A stretch of 5,506 nucleotides of DNA, taken from the NCBI GenBank assembly GCA_021106995.1, contig JAIOTG010000129.1:1-5506 (forward strand), read 5' to 3'. This document shows positions 1-5,478 of the stretch, piece after piece (positions within the stretch are counted from its first letter, which is position 1; each line of letters begins with the position of its first letter). Both the position numbers and the translations under genes were made by a program. Source of the stretch: a bacterium. GTDB lineage: Bacteria > Patescibacteriota > Patescibacteriia > Patescibacteriales > JAGXOH01. The notes below the pieces were generated by a model. The model did not search any database. It had not been told where the DNA came from and was given only the letters and a program-made list of their open reading frames with translations.

Positions 1-680
1 TCTTCCCAGTAATTTTCCTGAGCAACCTCTCTTGTTTCCTCTTCAATAACATCGGGAAGAATCTGATTTACTCCCTTGTCCTCACCAGTTTGAAGAAATT
101 GATAAAGACGTTCAAGGTCAGGAGACCAAGTATAAGAGCCCGACACTTTCATTTGAGCCCCCATTTGAGATTTTCCTGGCTTATCAGGGTCTGCTTGTCT
201 TTTACACCAAACCGTAATTTCGAATTCCTTATTCCTCTTTACAACGTTAAGTTTGTTGTAATTAACAAAGAAGGGAAAATAAGGACAACAAAGCTTTAAT
301 CCTTCACGGCCATACTTAACTGTCATAATTCTACGATTATCGTGAGTATCTATACCATAAACAAACTTTCTTTCTCCCCAAACAGTTAAGATACCAATCG
401 ATGGGGGGTCGGCTGAAATTGTTATAAAAAAATATTCCCAAACAATCCAAGCCATAACAGAAATAGCGGCTATAACCAAAAACCAAACTGGCCAATAACC
501 CAGTTTATGAATTAACAATCCAATGTACAGAACGCTTCCAAAAACCGTAGCTGCCAATATAGCAAAGCCAATATAAAAAAATTTAACTGATTTTACTATC
601 CAGCTCAAAGCGGAAACAGCTCCGAAATTTGCCAAATTAACGATTAAAACTCCCACAAACTTCATAATCAAAAATTCCAT
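1..680 (-). CDS. SPFH/band 7 domain membrane protein, partial (C-terminus beyond window)
   Basis: Open minus-strand frame of 226 codons that leaves the window without a stop, so the C-terminal part is missing. The ATG at 680 is preceded by GGAG (687-690) six bases upstream, which decides the start over the in-frame ATG at codon 6. Residues 1-28, 34-57 and 63-86 are three hydrophobic segments, probably an N-terminal membrane anchor. From about residue 91 (DPPSIGILTVWGER) the protein looks like the start of an SPFH (stomatin/prohibitin/flotillin) domain. It continues with a hydrophobic strand-rich stretch (residues 128-147), an outward 'SGSYTWSPD' strand at 180-188, and 'LQTGEDKGVNQILPDVIEEE' at 196-215 followed by an R-E-V-A and a terminal W-E. 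That order matches SPFH proteins common in CPR genomes. Such proteins form membrane-bound oligomeric scaffolds; the specific role here is unknown. The family call is from remembered motif order, not a search. Confidence 0.75.
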   Translation of the reverse strand, partial: MEFLIMKFVGVLIVNLANFGAVSALSWIVKSVKFFYIGFAILAATVFGSVLYIGLLIHKLGYWPVWFLVIAAISVMAWIVWEYFFITISADPPSIGILTVWGERKFVYGIDTHDNRRIMTVKYGREGLKLCCPYFPFFVNYNKLNVVKRNKEFEITVWCKRQADPDKPGKSQMGAQMKVSGSYTWSPDLERLYQFLQTGEDKGVNQILPDVIEEETREVAQENYWE

Positions 681-700
681 TTTTTTCTCCTTTTTTTATC

Positions 701-730
701 GTTATATTTTTTTTGTTTAATAATTGTCAA
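701..730 (-). promoter_or_regulatory. Proximal sigma70-like promoter (P2) of the SPFH gene
   Basis: On the minus strand a perfect -35 TTGACA (730-725) is followed after 18 bases by TATAAC (706-701), a five-of-six match to the -10 box. Transcription would start near 694, leaving a leader of only about 14 bases that still contains the GGAG ribosome binding site. The spacer carries a run of eight A on the coding strand. Prediction from consensus only. Confidence 0.5.
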
Positions 731-797
731 ACATCAATCTATTTTTCAACTAATTCAATAGAATAAAGCATTAAACTACCAAATTAGACTTCAAATA

Positions 798-826
798 AAT
801 ATAACATAAATATAGAAATAAGTCAA
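798..826 (-). promoter_or_regulatory. Distal sigma70-like promoter (P1) of the SPFH gene
   Basis: On the minus strand TTGACT (826-821), a 17-base spacer, then TATATT (803-798). Transcription would start near 791, giving a leader of about 110 bases. The -35 box lies only about five bases past the T-tract of the terminator of the upstream gene, so the SPFH gene appears to be insulated and independently transcribed. Confidence 0.55.
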
Positions 827-833
827 GGGTTTT

Positions 834-868
834 AAAAAGCCGGTTCTGTATTCTAATACATAACCGGC
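834..868 (-). terminator. Rho-independent terminator of the 121-residue gene
   Basis: Arms 862-868 and 839-845 pair as GCCGGTT/AACCGGC on the minus strand. After one mismatch the inner arms TGTAT/ATACA add five pairs, closed by a four-base loop (852-855). The hairpin is followed by TTTTT (838-834). It begins 12 bases after the stop codon of the gene ending at 881. Confidence 0.85.
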
Positions 869-880
869 CATTTTACTTGC

Positions 881-1246
881 CTAGATAAACCCTGCTATCT
901 TTAAGTAGTAAGTTATTACCTTGGCACTTTTGGGGCCTATCATTCTATAATACTGCAACTTACCTTCCTTCGCGTCTTTTACAACTTGATCAAAAGTAAT
1001 TTTAACCCCCAAATGTTTAACTATCCGCATAGGAATTCCGATAAATCGAGCTGCCTCCCTAAAAGGAAGACTTAATAGACTTTTTTTATCTTTTGGATGC
1101 AAAACCATCTTTTTTTCCAAAAGTTGCATTTGCAAAGAAAAAACTTCAAATCTATCTTCCAAATTTAAAGGAAAGGCACTTGATAACATTTCAAATCTTT
1201 CCTCCAATTCCTTCAGTTTCCTTTCCAACTCTCCAATATTTTTCAT
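881..1246 (-). CDS. Small protein: N-terminal coiled coil plus RNA polymerase alpha-CTD-like helix-hairpin-helix domain
   Basis: A 121-residue protein starting at ATG 1246, with a full AGGAGG (1253-1258) six bases upstream. Residues 1-22 form a charged heptad pattern with leucines at 7, 11, 14 and 21, so a short coiled coil and oligomerisation are likely. Residues 57-121 resemble the fold of the alpha subunit C-terminal domain: a helix 'LPFREAARFIG', a turn around 'GVKITFDQVV' that parallels the 'I.Tv.dLv' segment, then a hairpin 'MIGPKSAKVITYYLKIAGF' (102-120) that parallels the NLGKKS..EI...L...G element. No core alpha-subunit domains are present. Such a domain usually contacts nucleic acid or protein partners, so a regulatory or DNA-binding role is possible but not shown. 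It is monocistronic, with its own promoter and terminator, and divergent from the purH-like gene. The gene is confident; its function is not. Confidence 0.8.
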   Translation of the reverse strand: MKNIGELERKLKELEERFEMLSSAFPLNLEDRFEVFSLQMQLLEKKMVLHPKDKKSLLSLPFREAARFIGIPMRIVKHLGVKITFDQVVKDAKEGKLQYYRMIGPKSAKVITYYLKIAGFI

Positions 1247-1252
1247 TTTTAT

Positions 1253-1305
1253 CCTCCTATTTTTTTGTTTTTAAAAATTATATATATTTAACTACTTCTT
1301 AACAA
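1253..1305 (-). promoter_or_regulatory. Promoter and ribosome binding site of the 121-residue gene
   Basis: On the minus strand TTGTTA (1305-1300), a 17-base spacer, and a perfect TATAAT (1282-1277). AGGAGG (1258-1253) lies six bases before the ATG at 1246. The predicted transcript starts near 1270, giving a leader of about 24 bases. Confidence 0.6.
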
Positions 1306-1334
1306 AAAATCTATTTTTTTACAATAGAAAAACG

Positions 1335-1360
1335 GTTTGATTATAAAAATTAAATCAAAC
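1335..1360. repeat. Inverted repeat in the divergent intergenic region, candidate operator
   Basis: GTTTGATT (1335-1342) and AATCAAAC (1353-1360) are perfect inverted arms around a ten-base AT-only centre. The element sits about 30 bases upstream of the -35 box of the minus-strand gene and about 118 bases upstream of the purH-like start, between two divergent genes. It has no following T-tract in either direction, so it does not look like a terminator. A dimeric regulator site is an inference; chance occurrence in AT-rich DNA is also possible. Confidence 0.35.
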
Positions 1361-1380
1361 ATTTATATTTTTACTAAAAC

Positions 1381-1418
1381 TTGCATCTTTTAATAAAAAA
1401 CTATAAAATCTTTATACA
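1381..1418 (+). promoter_or_regulatory. Weak candidate promoter region of the purH-like gene
   Basis: TTGCAT (1381-1386) and TATAAA (1402-1407) lie on the plus strand with a short 15-base spacer. An alternative -10, TATACA (1413-1418), has TTAATA (1390-1395) 17 bases upstream. Neither is convincing, but a promoter must lie in this gap because the upstream gene is divergent. Confidence 0.25.
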
Positions 1419-1467
1419 TAGATGTTCCTTTAACGTTTTCCGCAAAAACAAATAATATTTTTAAAAT

Positions 1468-1472
1468 GGAGG
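1468..1472 (+). promoter_or_regulatory. Ribosome binding site that decides the purH-like start
   Basis: GGAGG lies five bases before ATG 1478 and overlaps the alternative in-frame ATG at 1466. No purine-rich site precedes 1466 at a suitable distance, so translation should begin at 1478. Confidence 0.7.
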
Positions 1473-1477
1473 AAAAA

Positions 1478-2161
1478 ATGACGATTAATAATGTAGAAAA
1501 AATTGACGATTTAGTCAAAGTTCAAAGAGTTTTAATAAGCGTTTCGGACAAAGCTGATCTAGAATACCTTGTGCCCGAACTACTAAAAATCAACCCTGAT
1601 ATGGAAATCCTCTCCACGGGAGGAACTTACAATAAAATAAAAAAGATCTTAGGTAAAGAGGTTGGAAAAAACCTCACTTTAGTATCCGACTATACCAACC
1701 AGCCCGAAACAAAAGGCGGCCTTGTCAAAACCCTTGATTTTAAAATCTATCTTGGCCTCCTAACAGAAACTTACAATGATTCTCATCAAAAAGATTTGGA
1801 AAGAACAGGGGCAAAACCAATTGATCTGGTAATCTGTAATCTATATCCGTTTGAAGAGACAACAAAAAAAGCCGGGATAAACTCAGAAGAAATTAGAGGC
1901 AACATCGACATCGGGGGACCATGTATGATTCGGGCAGCAGCCAAAAATTATCTTCGAGTCATTTCAATAGTTGACCCAAAAGACTACGAAGAATTATTAA
2001 ATATATTAGAAGACTACAAAGGACACACCCCCCTGGACTTCAGAGTAGGCCTCGTAGAAAAAGCTTTTATTCATACGGGCGATTATGATAAAATAATCGC
2101 CGAACATATGACAAAAATACCTTTTACAAAAATTAAAGACGCATACTCTGAAATAAAATAA
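1478..2161 (+). CDS. purH: Stand-alone IMP cyclohydrolase-type protein (PurH N-terminal, MGS-like domain only)
   Basis: A 227-residue protein matching only the N-terminal half of bifunctional PurH (usually over 500 residues), which closes FAICAR to IMP in the last step of purine synthesis. An ATG at 1466 is also in frame, but GGAGG at 1468-1472 lies inside it, five bases before ATG 1478, so 1478 is preferred. Visible motifs are 'VLISVSDK' (18-25), 'LSTGGT' (45-50), 'VSDYT' (69-73), 'VKTL' (83-86), 'NLYPFEET' (121-128), 'NIDIGGP' (142-148) and 'AAAKN' (153-157). By alignment to human ATIC from memory, Lys84, Tyr123, Asp144 and Lys156 correspond to Lys66, Tyr104, Asp125 and Lys137. Leu82 replaces Arg64, and the usual histidines of the KTLHP/KIHGG loop are Asp and Tyr. 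The protein ends just after the usual 'AF.HT..YD..IA' helix, so it is a clean single domain rather than a broken gene. The formyltransferase step must be encoded elsewhere or be absent. Confidence 0.85.
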   Translation: MTINNVEKIDDLVKVQRVLISVSDKADLEYLVPELLKINPDMEILSTGGTYNKIKKILGKEVGKNLTLVSDYTNQPETKGGLVKTLDFKIYLGLLTETYNDSHQKDLERTGAKPIDLVICNLYPFEETTKKAGINSEEIRGNIDIGGPCMIRAAAKNYLRVISIVDPKDYEELLNILEDYKGHTPLDFRVGLVEKAFIHTGDYDKIIAEHMTKIPFTKIKDAYSEIK

Positions 2162-2187
2162 AAATAATAATCACAAAAATTTTCAGA

Positions 2188-2222
2188 CCCTTAATTATTT
2201 CCAAATAATTAAGGGTTTTTTT
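2188..2222 (+). terminator. Rho-independent terminator of the purH-like gene
   Basis: Perfect 12-pair stem CCCTTAATTATT (2188-2199) with AATAATTAAGGG (2204-2215), a four-base loop, and seven T at 2216-2222. It begins 26 bases after the stop codon. Confidence 0.92.
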
Positions 2223-2228
2223 ATTATT

Positions 2229-2272
2229 AAAAATAAAAAACAAGGGGCAAATTTCTATTCACTCCCTTGTTT
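2229..2272 (-). terminator. Intrinsic terminator of the HD hydrolase gene (and possibly the murB-cca transcript)
   Basis: On the minus strand AAACAAGGG (2272-2264) pairs with CCCTTGTTT (2246-2238) around a 17-base loop. A T-rich tail (TTTTTTATTTTT across about 2240-2229) follows. The stem starts just after the stop codon at 2274. The long loop makes it weaker than the facing plus-strand terminator. Confidence 0.7.
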
Positions 2273-2273
2273 A

Positions 2274-2890
2274 TTAATTTTGCCCTAATAACTGAGCCTT
2301 ACCGAGTTTATCTTCCAGTCTTTTAATAAATCCAAAAAGTCCATTAGGAAAAGCATTAATTTTTAATTGTTTTAATATTTTTTCTCCTTTTATAATAGCG
2401 ATAATTTCGCCTATCTTTATAAACATTTTAGCTTCTTTAATTTTTTCTCTAGCATTATTATAGTATTCTGGGGTTTCCATGTTATGAGAAATATCAGCTA
2501 AACGTAAAAAAATTGCCCAAGGACACTCTTCTAAAATAATACTAACCTTTTCTTCATAAGAAAAATATCCGCATAATTCATTGCGAGACATAAAGTCAAC
2601 CAAAAAAGCTACTTGATAACCAAATTTTCTACTTATCTCACCTATACTGGTACCAGCATCCTCAGGACAATCGTGAAGAAGCGAGGCTAAAATATACTCC
2701 AACGGGAAACCAAGCTTAATCAATTTAATAGCCACTCCCACTACGTGATGCCAATAAGGCTCTCCGCTTTTACGAAACTGATGAATATGGGCTAATCTGG
2801 CGAAAAAAAGGCTTCATAAATTAAAGAAATTTCTTTCTCGGAAAATAAAGATTTTTTTAAAAGAACTCTAAACTCTTCTCGTATTTTCAA
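2274..2890 (-). CDS. RelA/SpoT/MESH1-type HD hydrolase, reading frame interrupted by a single-base shift at a T7 run
   Basis: Translation should start at TTG 2890, eight bases after a strong AAAGGAGGT site. The first 29 codons run to the T7 run, after which that frame stops at 2792. A -1 shift there joins the frame ending at 2274 and gives 205 residues. In the joined protein 'HIHQFRKSGEPYWHH' (35-49) is the N-terminal (p)ppGpp-hydrolase HD motif, 'ASLLHDCPED' (69-78) carries the His-Asp pair and the Glu-Asp dyad, and 'RLADISHN' (130-137) supplies the late Asp and Asn. By analogy to MESH1 the metal ligands are His49, His73, Asp74 and Asp133. There is no synthetase, TGS or ACT domain, so it would be a small alarmone-type hydrolase; other nucleotide substrates are possible. 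The downstream part alone (from GTG 2741) would lack His49 and the R-K-S-G-E-P-Y motif. The gene follows cca by 96 bases with its own promoter. The HD family is confident; substrate and expression status are not. Confidence 0.75.
2792..2813 (-). other. Frameshift site: overlap of two frames at a T7 homopolymer
   Basis: The coding strand reads GCC followed by seven T (2809-2803) and CGCC. The upstream frame reads TTT TTT TCG and stops at TAG 2794-2792. The downstream frame is open from the codon after TGA 2816-2814. The homologous sequence 'EAFFFARLAHIHQ' is restored by re-reading one T or by an eighth T in the run. No stable hairpin was apparent just downstream. Confidence 0.85.
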
Positions 2891-2898
2891 TTTAAGCA

Positions 2899-2955
2899 CC
2901 TCCTTTCAGTTTTTAGCTTAAACAATACATTAAACAAAAAAACGAGCTTTGTCAA
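2899..2955 (-). promoter_or_regulatory. Promoter and strong ribosome binding site of the HD hydrolase gene
   Basis: On the minus strand a perfect TTGACA (2955-2950), a 17-base spacer and TAATGT (2932-2927), which keeps the first, second and last -10 positions. AGGAGG (2904-2899), within AAAGGAGGT, lies eight bases before TTG 2890. Such a strong site supports the TTG start and argues that the upstream half of the interrupted frame is genuine. I found no strong terminator between cca and this promoter, so readthrough from murB-cca is also possible. Confidence 0.5.
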
Positions 2956-2986
2956 AATTTATATAATTAAAAACTTGTTTAAAAAA

Positions 2987-4492
2987 TTATTTTACCCAAA
3001 ACTCGTTTTTTATCTCATCGTCCTCTTTTTCTCTCTCCTCTTCAATCTTCTCTTTAGCTAAAAACCGTAATTTATCCAAATCTTCTTTCTCAAGTTCCAC
3101 AGATCTTTCAAGTAGGTATTTTTTAATATTTAATTTAGGGTCATCCAAAACTTCACTTAAAAGTACGTCCATAATAGCTCCTATTTTTGGCCCTGGCTCT
3201 AGTTTTAACTCTTTCATTAAAATATCTCCGTTCATTTTAAGCATTTTCACCGAAATAGGATCTTTACGAACCTTTTTCATCATATACTCCAAATGCCTCA
3301 ATTTGTAAGGCTTGGCTTTAGGAACACCTGACCCCAATCTATCAGCCACACGTAAATCTATTAAATCCTTTAAATTTTCTTCTCCTACTTTTTTTATAAG
3401 CCGACGCACCGAAGACTCTGTTACTTCTCCTACATTATAATAAAACATATGAGCCTTTACTAAACTAAATATTTTCAGAGCGTCCTCATTGCTAAATTTA
3501 AGTCTTTTAGTAATTTTTTTCACTATTTTAGCACCTAAATATTCGTGATTATAAAAAGTAGCGATTCCGTTAATTATTTTTCTGGTTTGAGGCTTGGCAA
3601 TGTCATGAGTTAAGGCTGCGAAACGAACTCGCCAATCCTTACTAGGGCAATGCTTTAAAGATAAAAGATTGTGCTCAAAAACTGTATATATATGATGTCT
3701 ATCTTGTTTCACGCCTACGCCTGCTTCTAATTCGGGCAATATGTACTGCAAAAGTTTATGTTCATAAAGCATTTTTATTCCTTTATAAGCGTTTTCTGAT
3801 TTTAATATTTTAATTAGCTCATCTTTAATTCTTTCATTGGCTATAAATTTAAGCCCTCCAGCCATTTTAGTAATAGCTCTTCCAGTTTTCGGTTCTAATT
3901 CAAAATCAAGTTCAACTGCCAAACGGATGGCACGCATCATTCTAAGTGAATCTTCCTTAAATCTTTCTATGGGCTCGCCTACTGCTCTTAATATTTTTTT
4001 ATCTATATCTTTTACGCCTCCAAATAAATCAACAATTAAATAATCACTCACTTCTTTTATATGCCTTTCTTTTATATTTTCTGATAATTTAATTTTGCTT
4101 TTTTTACTCTTCATTGCCATAGCATTTACTGTAAAATCACGGCGAGACAAATCTTTGTCCAAATCTTTCTCAAAGGCAACTTTATCAGGACGCCTTCTAT
4201 CTCGATAACCTTGTTCAGAGCGATAAGTAGTTATTTCAACTACATCTTTAAAATCCTTTTTCTCATAAACAACCAAAACCGTGCCAAAATTATTTTCATA
4301 TTTTCCATCTGGAAAAACTTTCAGTATTTCTTCCGGGACGGCATTAGTAGTAATATCCCAGTCCTTAGGAATTTTCCCGCGCAAAATATCGCGAACACAA
4401 CCGCCTATCACAAAAGCCTCAAATCCTGATTTTTCAAGTTTATTAACTATATTTTTAACATAATCCAGAATTTGTATATTTTTTTCAATCAT
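2987..4492 (-). CDS. cca: CCA-adding tRNA nucleotidyltransferase with C-terminal HD domain
   Basis: A 501-residue class II nucleotidyltransferase that adds or repairs the 3' CCA of tRNAs in the cytoplasm. The head domain shows 'FVIGGCVRD' (27-35), the metal-binding 'KDWDITT' (43-49), 'EITTYRSE' (86-93), 'SRRDFTVNAMA' (116-126), 'VDLFGG' (153-158), and motif D 'EDSLRMMRAIRLA' (179-191), which selects CTP and ATP. An HD domain follows at about 264-360, with 'HHIYTVFEH' (265-273), 'LTHDIAKP' (293-300) and 'YNHE' (313-316), resembling the phosphohydrolase domain fused to this enzyme in many bacteria. Between NAMA and VDLFGG there is a lysine-rich insert (about 127-152), longer than the usual short turn. 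The last 40 residues are a highly charged helix. ATG 4492 is seven bases after the murB stop and lacks a close Shine-Dalgarno; AGGA at 4509-4506 is 13 bases away, so translational coupling to murB is likely. Whether it adds full CCA, only A or only CC cannot be decided from this reading. Confidence 0.93.
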   Translation of the reverse strand: MIEKNIQILDYVKNIVNKLEKSGFEAFVIGGCVRDILRGKIPKDWDITTNAVPEEILKVFPDGKYENNFGTVLVVYEKKDFKDVVEITTYRSEQGYRDRRRPDKVAFEKDLDKDLSRRDFTVNAMAMKSKKSKIKLSENIKERHIKEVSDYLIVDLFGGVKDIDKKILRAVGEPIERFKEDSLRMMRAIRLAVELDFELEPKTGRAITKMAGGLKFIANERIKDELIKILKSENAYKGIKMLYEHKLLQYILPELEAGVGVKQDRHHIYTVFEHNLLSLKHCPSKDWRVRFAALTHDIAKPQTRKIINGIATFYNHEYLGAKIVKKITKRLKFSNEDALKIFSLVKAHMFYYNVGEVTESSVRRLIKKVGEENLKDLIDLRVADRLGSGVPKAKPYKLRHLEYMMKKVRKDPISVKMLKMNGDILMKELKLEPGPKIGAIMDVLLSEVLDDPKLNIKKYLLERSVELEKEDLDKLRFLAKEKIEEEREKEDDEIKNEFWVK

Positions 4493-4499
4493 AATAATT

Positions 4500-5447
4500 T
4501 TAAAATCCTAAATATCGTATTTCTTCTTGAAACTGAATATTAAATTCATTTCTAATTTTTTGTTTAATATAGCTGATTAAAGTAATAACATCAAGCGCGG
4601 TAGCTTTGTTTTTATTAATAATAAAATTGCCGTGCTCTTTGCTAATTTGAGCTCCTCCAATTTTTCTTTCTCCTAAACCTCTTTCTCCTACAAGCCAACC
4701 CGAACTTACCATGCCCCCTATAATTACACCTTCCTCTTCAGCTCTTTTTGCTAAATCAGGATTTCTTTTTTTAAGATAATCCAAATTTACATTTTTAAAA
4801 ATAGAACCCGCATTAGGATGTTTAGGTTGTTTCTTGTTTCTGATATCTAAAATTTCCTTTACCCTATCCTCAACTTCTTCTTTCTTTTTCTTTTGCATTA
4901 TGAGCTTTGCGTTAAATATTAAATATTTTTTAGTATCTTTAAAAATACTATTTCTATAATCAAAGCCACATTCTTCTTTATTAAAGTTTCTCCATTTTCC
5001 CAAATTTAAATCAAAAACCTCAACTTCCTCTATAATATTAGAAGTAGTCGTTCCAAAAGCTCCGGCATTACCAACTATGGCCCCACCTAACTGGGCACCA
5101 GGAATGCCAACTCCCCATTCTAATCCAGACAACCCTAAAGATGCTAATTTTTGCCCCAATTTAGTTAAAGTCATACTAGCACCACAATCCACTCTATTTT
5201 TTTCTACACCAAAATCATTGTTAGCCAACCTTAAAACTAATCCTTTTATACCCTCATCATTAATTAAAATATTACTTCCTCCTCCTAGCATTGTTATAAG
5301 CTTTTTATTTTCATGAGCCCAGGAAAAAGCTAATTCCAATTCCTCTTTATTTTCAACTTCTAAATAAAATTCAGCCAAACCCCCTATGTTAAAAGTAGTT
5401 AAAGGCGCAAGTTTAATATTTTTTTGAATTTTTTGCTCTATATTCAT
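4500..5447 (-). CDS. murB: UDP-N-acetylenolpyruvoylglucosamine reductase MurB
   Basis: A 315-residue FAD-dependent cytoplasmic enzyme that reduces UDP-GlcNAc-enolpyruvate with NADPH to UDP-MurNAc, an early step of peptidoglycan synthesis. The FAD-binding part has 'TTFNIGG' (17-23), 'LGGGSNILI' (54-62), and 'GIPGAQLGGAIVGNAGAFG' (114-132). 'GFDYRNSIFK' (161-170) carries the conserved Tyr and Arg. 'PNAGSIFKN' (211-219) contains the proton-donor serine (Ser215, equivalent to E. coli Ser229), and 'EEIRYLG' (308-314) contains the catalytic Glu (Glu309, equivalent to Glu325). The layout is type II-like. The stretch between GSIFKN and 'KIGGAQIS' is longer than in typical type II enzymes, and the IPG..GGA loop seems one residue longer. 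In-frame stops lie just upstream of ATG 5447, fixing the start, though no good Shine-Dalgarno is seen; GAGG is about 23 bases away. cca follows after seven bases. Confidence 0.95.
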   Translation of the reverse strand: MNIEQKIQKNIKLAPLTTFNIGGLAEFYLEVENKEELELAFSWAHENKKLITMLGGGSNILINDEGIKGLVLRLANNDFGVEKNRVDCGASMTLTKLGQKLASLGLSGLEWGVGIPGAQLGGAIVGNAGAFGTTTSNIIEEVEVFDLNLGKWRNFNKEECGFDYRNSIFKDTKKYLIFNAKLIMQKKKKEEVEDRVKEILDIRNKKQPKHPNAGSIFKNVNLDYLKKRNPDLAKRAEEEGVIIGGMVSSGWLVGERGLGERKIGGAQISKEHGNFIINKNKATALDVITLISYIKQKIRNEFNIQFQEEIRYLGF

Positions 5448-5478
5448 AAAATTTTTTTATTACTTGATTTCCTCTTTT

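Noticed and set aside
90..299. Plus-strand open frame of 69 codons
   Set aside because: It is antisense to the SPFH gene, has no ribosome binding site, and shows no recognisable protein features.
1093..1302. Plus-strand open frame of 69 codons
   Set aside because: It overlaps the 121-residue gene antisense and its promoter; composition is that of a shadow frame.
1466..1477. ATG 1466 as start of the purH-like gene
   Set aside because: The ribosome binding site GGAGG lies within these bases and is correctly spaced for ATG 1478.
2274..2741. HD protein starting at GTG 2741 as a complete gene
   Set aside because: This start cuts off the conserved RKSGEPYWHH segment including a metal-binding His, has no Shine-Dalgarno, and ignores the matching coding sequence upstream.
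2956..2986. Possible terminator after cca
   Set aside because: Only AT-only pairings interrupted by bulges were found, with no clear GC stem followed by a T-tract.
3837..4463. Three plus-strand open frames antisense to cca
   Set aside because: They lie wholly inside a strongly conserved gene and have no start signals or family motifs.
5077..5316. Plus-strand open frame of 79 codons
   Set aside because: It is antisense to the conserved FAD-binding part of murB; the proline-rich composition reflects the opposite-strand codons.
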